22,926 nucleotides of DNA, from assembly GCA_023663205.1 (NCBI GenBank), contig JAMPHX010000012.1, positions 1 through 22,926 on the forward strand, written 5' to 3'. The notes under the pieces were generated by a model. The model was not told the DNA's origin and made no database searches. It saw only the letters and a program-made list of their open reading frames with translations. The stretch is from Corallococcus sp. (GTDB lineage Bacteria > Bacillota > Clostridia > Christensenellales > CAG-314). The translations under genes were made by a program, and so were the position numbers. Each line of letters starts with the position of its first letter. Position 1 is the first letter of the stretch. Shown here piece by piece: positions 22,661-22,926 of the stretch.

Positions 22661-22926
22661 ATGAGAATTATCGGTTTTGACCCGGGACTTGCTATTGTCG
22701 GTTACGGAATTATTGATTTTGACGGAAAAAATAAAAAGGTTGTAGATTACGGTGTTATTCGTACGCCTAAGGAAGAAAGCATTCCTGTTAGGCTCGCGCT
22801 TATTTATCGTGCTGCCGAAGAGTTGATTTCACAGTATAAACCGGACGAAATAGCCATTGAGGAACTATTTTTCAATACAAATATAACAACAGGCATTAAT
22901 GTGGCGCAGGCACGTGGAGTTGTTTT
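22661..22926 (+). CDS. ruvC: Holliday junction endonuclease RuvC, 5' part
   Basis: RuvC is the dimeric nuclease that resolves Holliday junctions with RuvAB. The 88 complete codons in the window, begun by ATG at 22661, read MRIIGFDPGLAIVGYGIIDF (catalytic Asp7), then VRLALIYRAAEELI and AIEELFFNTNITTGINVAQA, where the glutamate of the EELFF motif is the second metal-binding acid. The gene runs off the right edge of the window, so the last two acidic residues are not seen. The ribosome binding site is weak (GACGGAA at 22647-22653). Confidence 0.97.
   Translation, partial: MRIIGFDPGLAIVGYGIIDFDGKNKKVVDYGVIRTPKEESIPVRLALIYRAAEELISQYKPDEIAIEELFFNTNITTGINVAQARGVV

Overview
The window is about 23 kb of AT-rich DNA from a low-GC Gram-positive bacterium, most likely an uncultured member of the Clostridia. 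Evidence: a dcw (division and cell wall) cluster headed by mraZ, a MurE with the DNPR motif of meso-diaminopimelate-adding enzymes, a T-box leader on thrS, a YtxC-like gene directly before thrS, the order infC-rpmI-rplT-spoU methyltransferase, and yebC followed by ruvC. Every gene I can support lies on the + strand. TAA, TAG and TGA all act as stops. I see no rRNA, tRNA, CRISPR array, insertion sequence or prophage.

Region 1 (1-14235) is the dcw cluster: mraZ, rsmH, an ftsL-like gene, a class B penicillin-binding protein, [terminator], murE, mraY, murD, ftsW, murA, [about 640 bp gap with its own promoters], ftsQ/divIB, ftsA, ftsZ, followed 4 bp later by asnS. It encodes cytoplasmic precursor synthesis (MurA, MurD, MurE), the lipid I step (MraY), septal peptidoglycan polymerisation and crosslinking (FtsW with the PBP) and the divisome core. 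murB, murC, murF and murG, which often sit in such clusters, are absent here. Three 10-bp units, a good match to MraZ boxes, overlap the mraZ promoter. A related 10-bp-period triplet precedes murE, suggesting that MraZ may control a second unit of the cluster.

Region 2 (14236-17509) holds asnS, a 63-residue Lys/Ser-rich protein with a conserved-looking acidic C-terminus, a stretch without a confident gene, acpP on its own strong promoter and terminator, and a YtxC-like gene.

Region 3 (17510-20993) is translation-related: thrS behind a T-box riboswitch with a probable ACC specifier, then the infC-rpmI-rplT operon behind a perfect consensus promoter and an attenuator-like leader. infC appears to start at the rare codon ATC (AUC), which fits IF3 autoregulation. 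Region 4 (20994-22926) holds an SpoU-family RNA methyltransferase, yebC and the 5' end of ruvC.

The region is mostly conserved housekeeping. I do not see a wholly new system. The most interesting points are regulatory: the paired MraZ-box-like arrays, the ftsA/ftsZ junction with a G6 run and an 83-nt overlap, the infC AUC start and leader, and the compact overlaps of terminators with promoters or ribosome binding sites.
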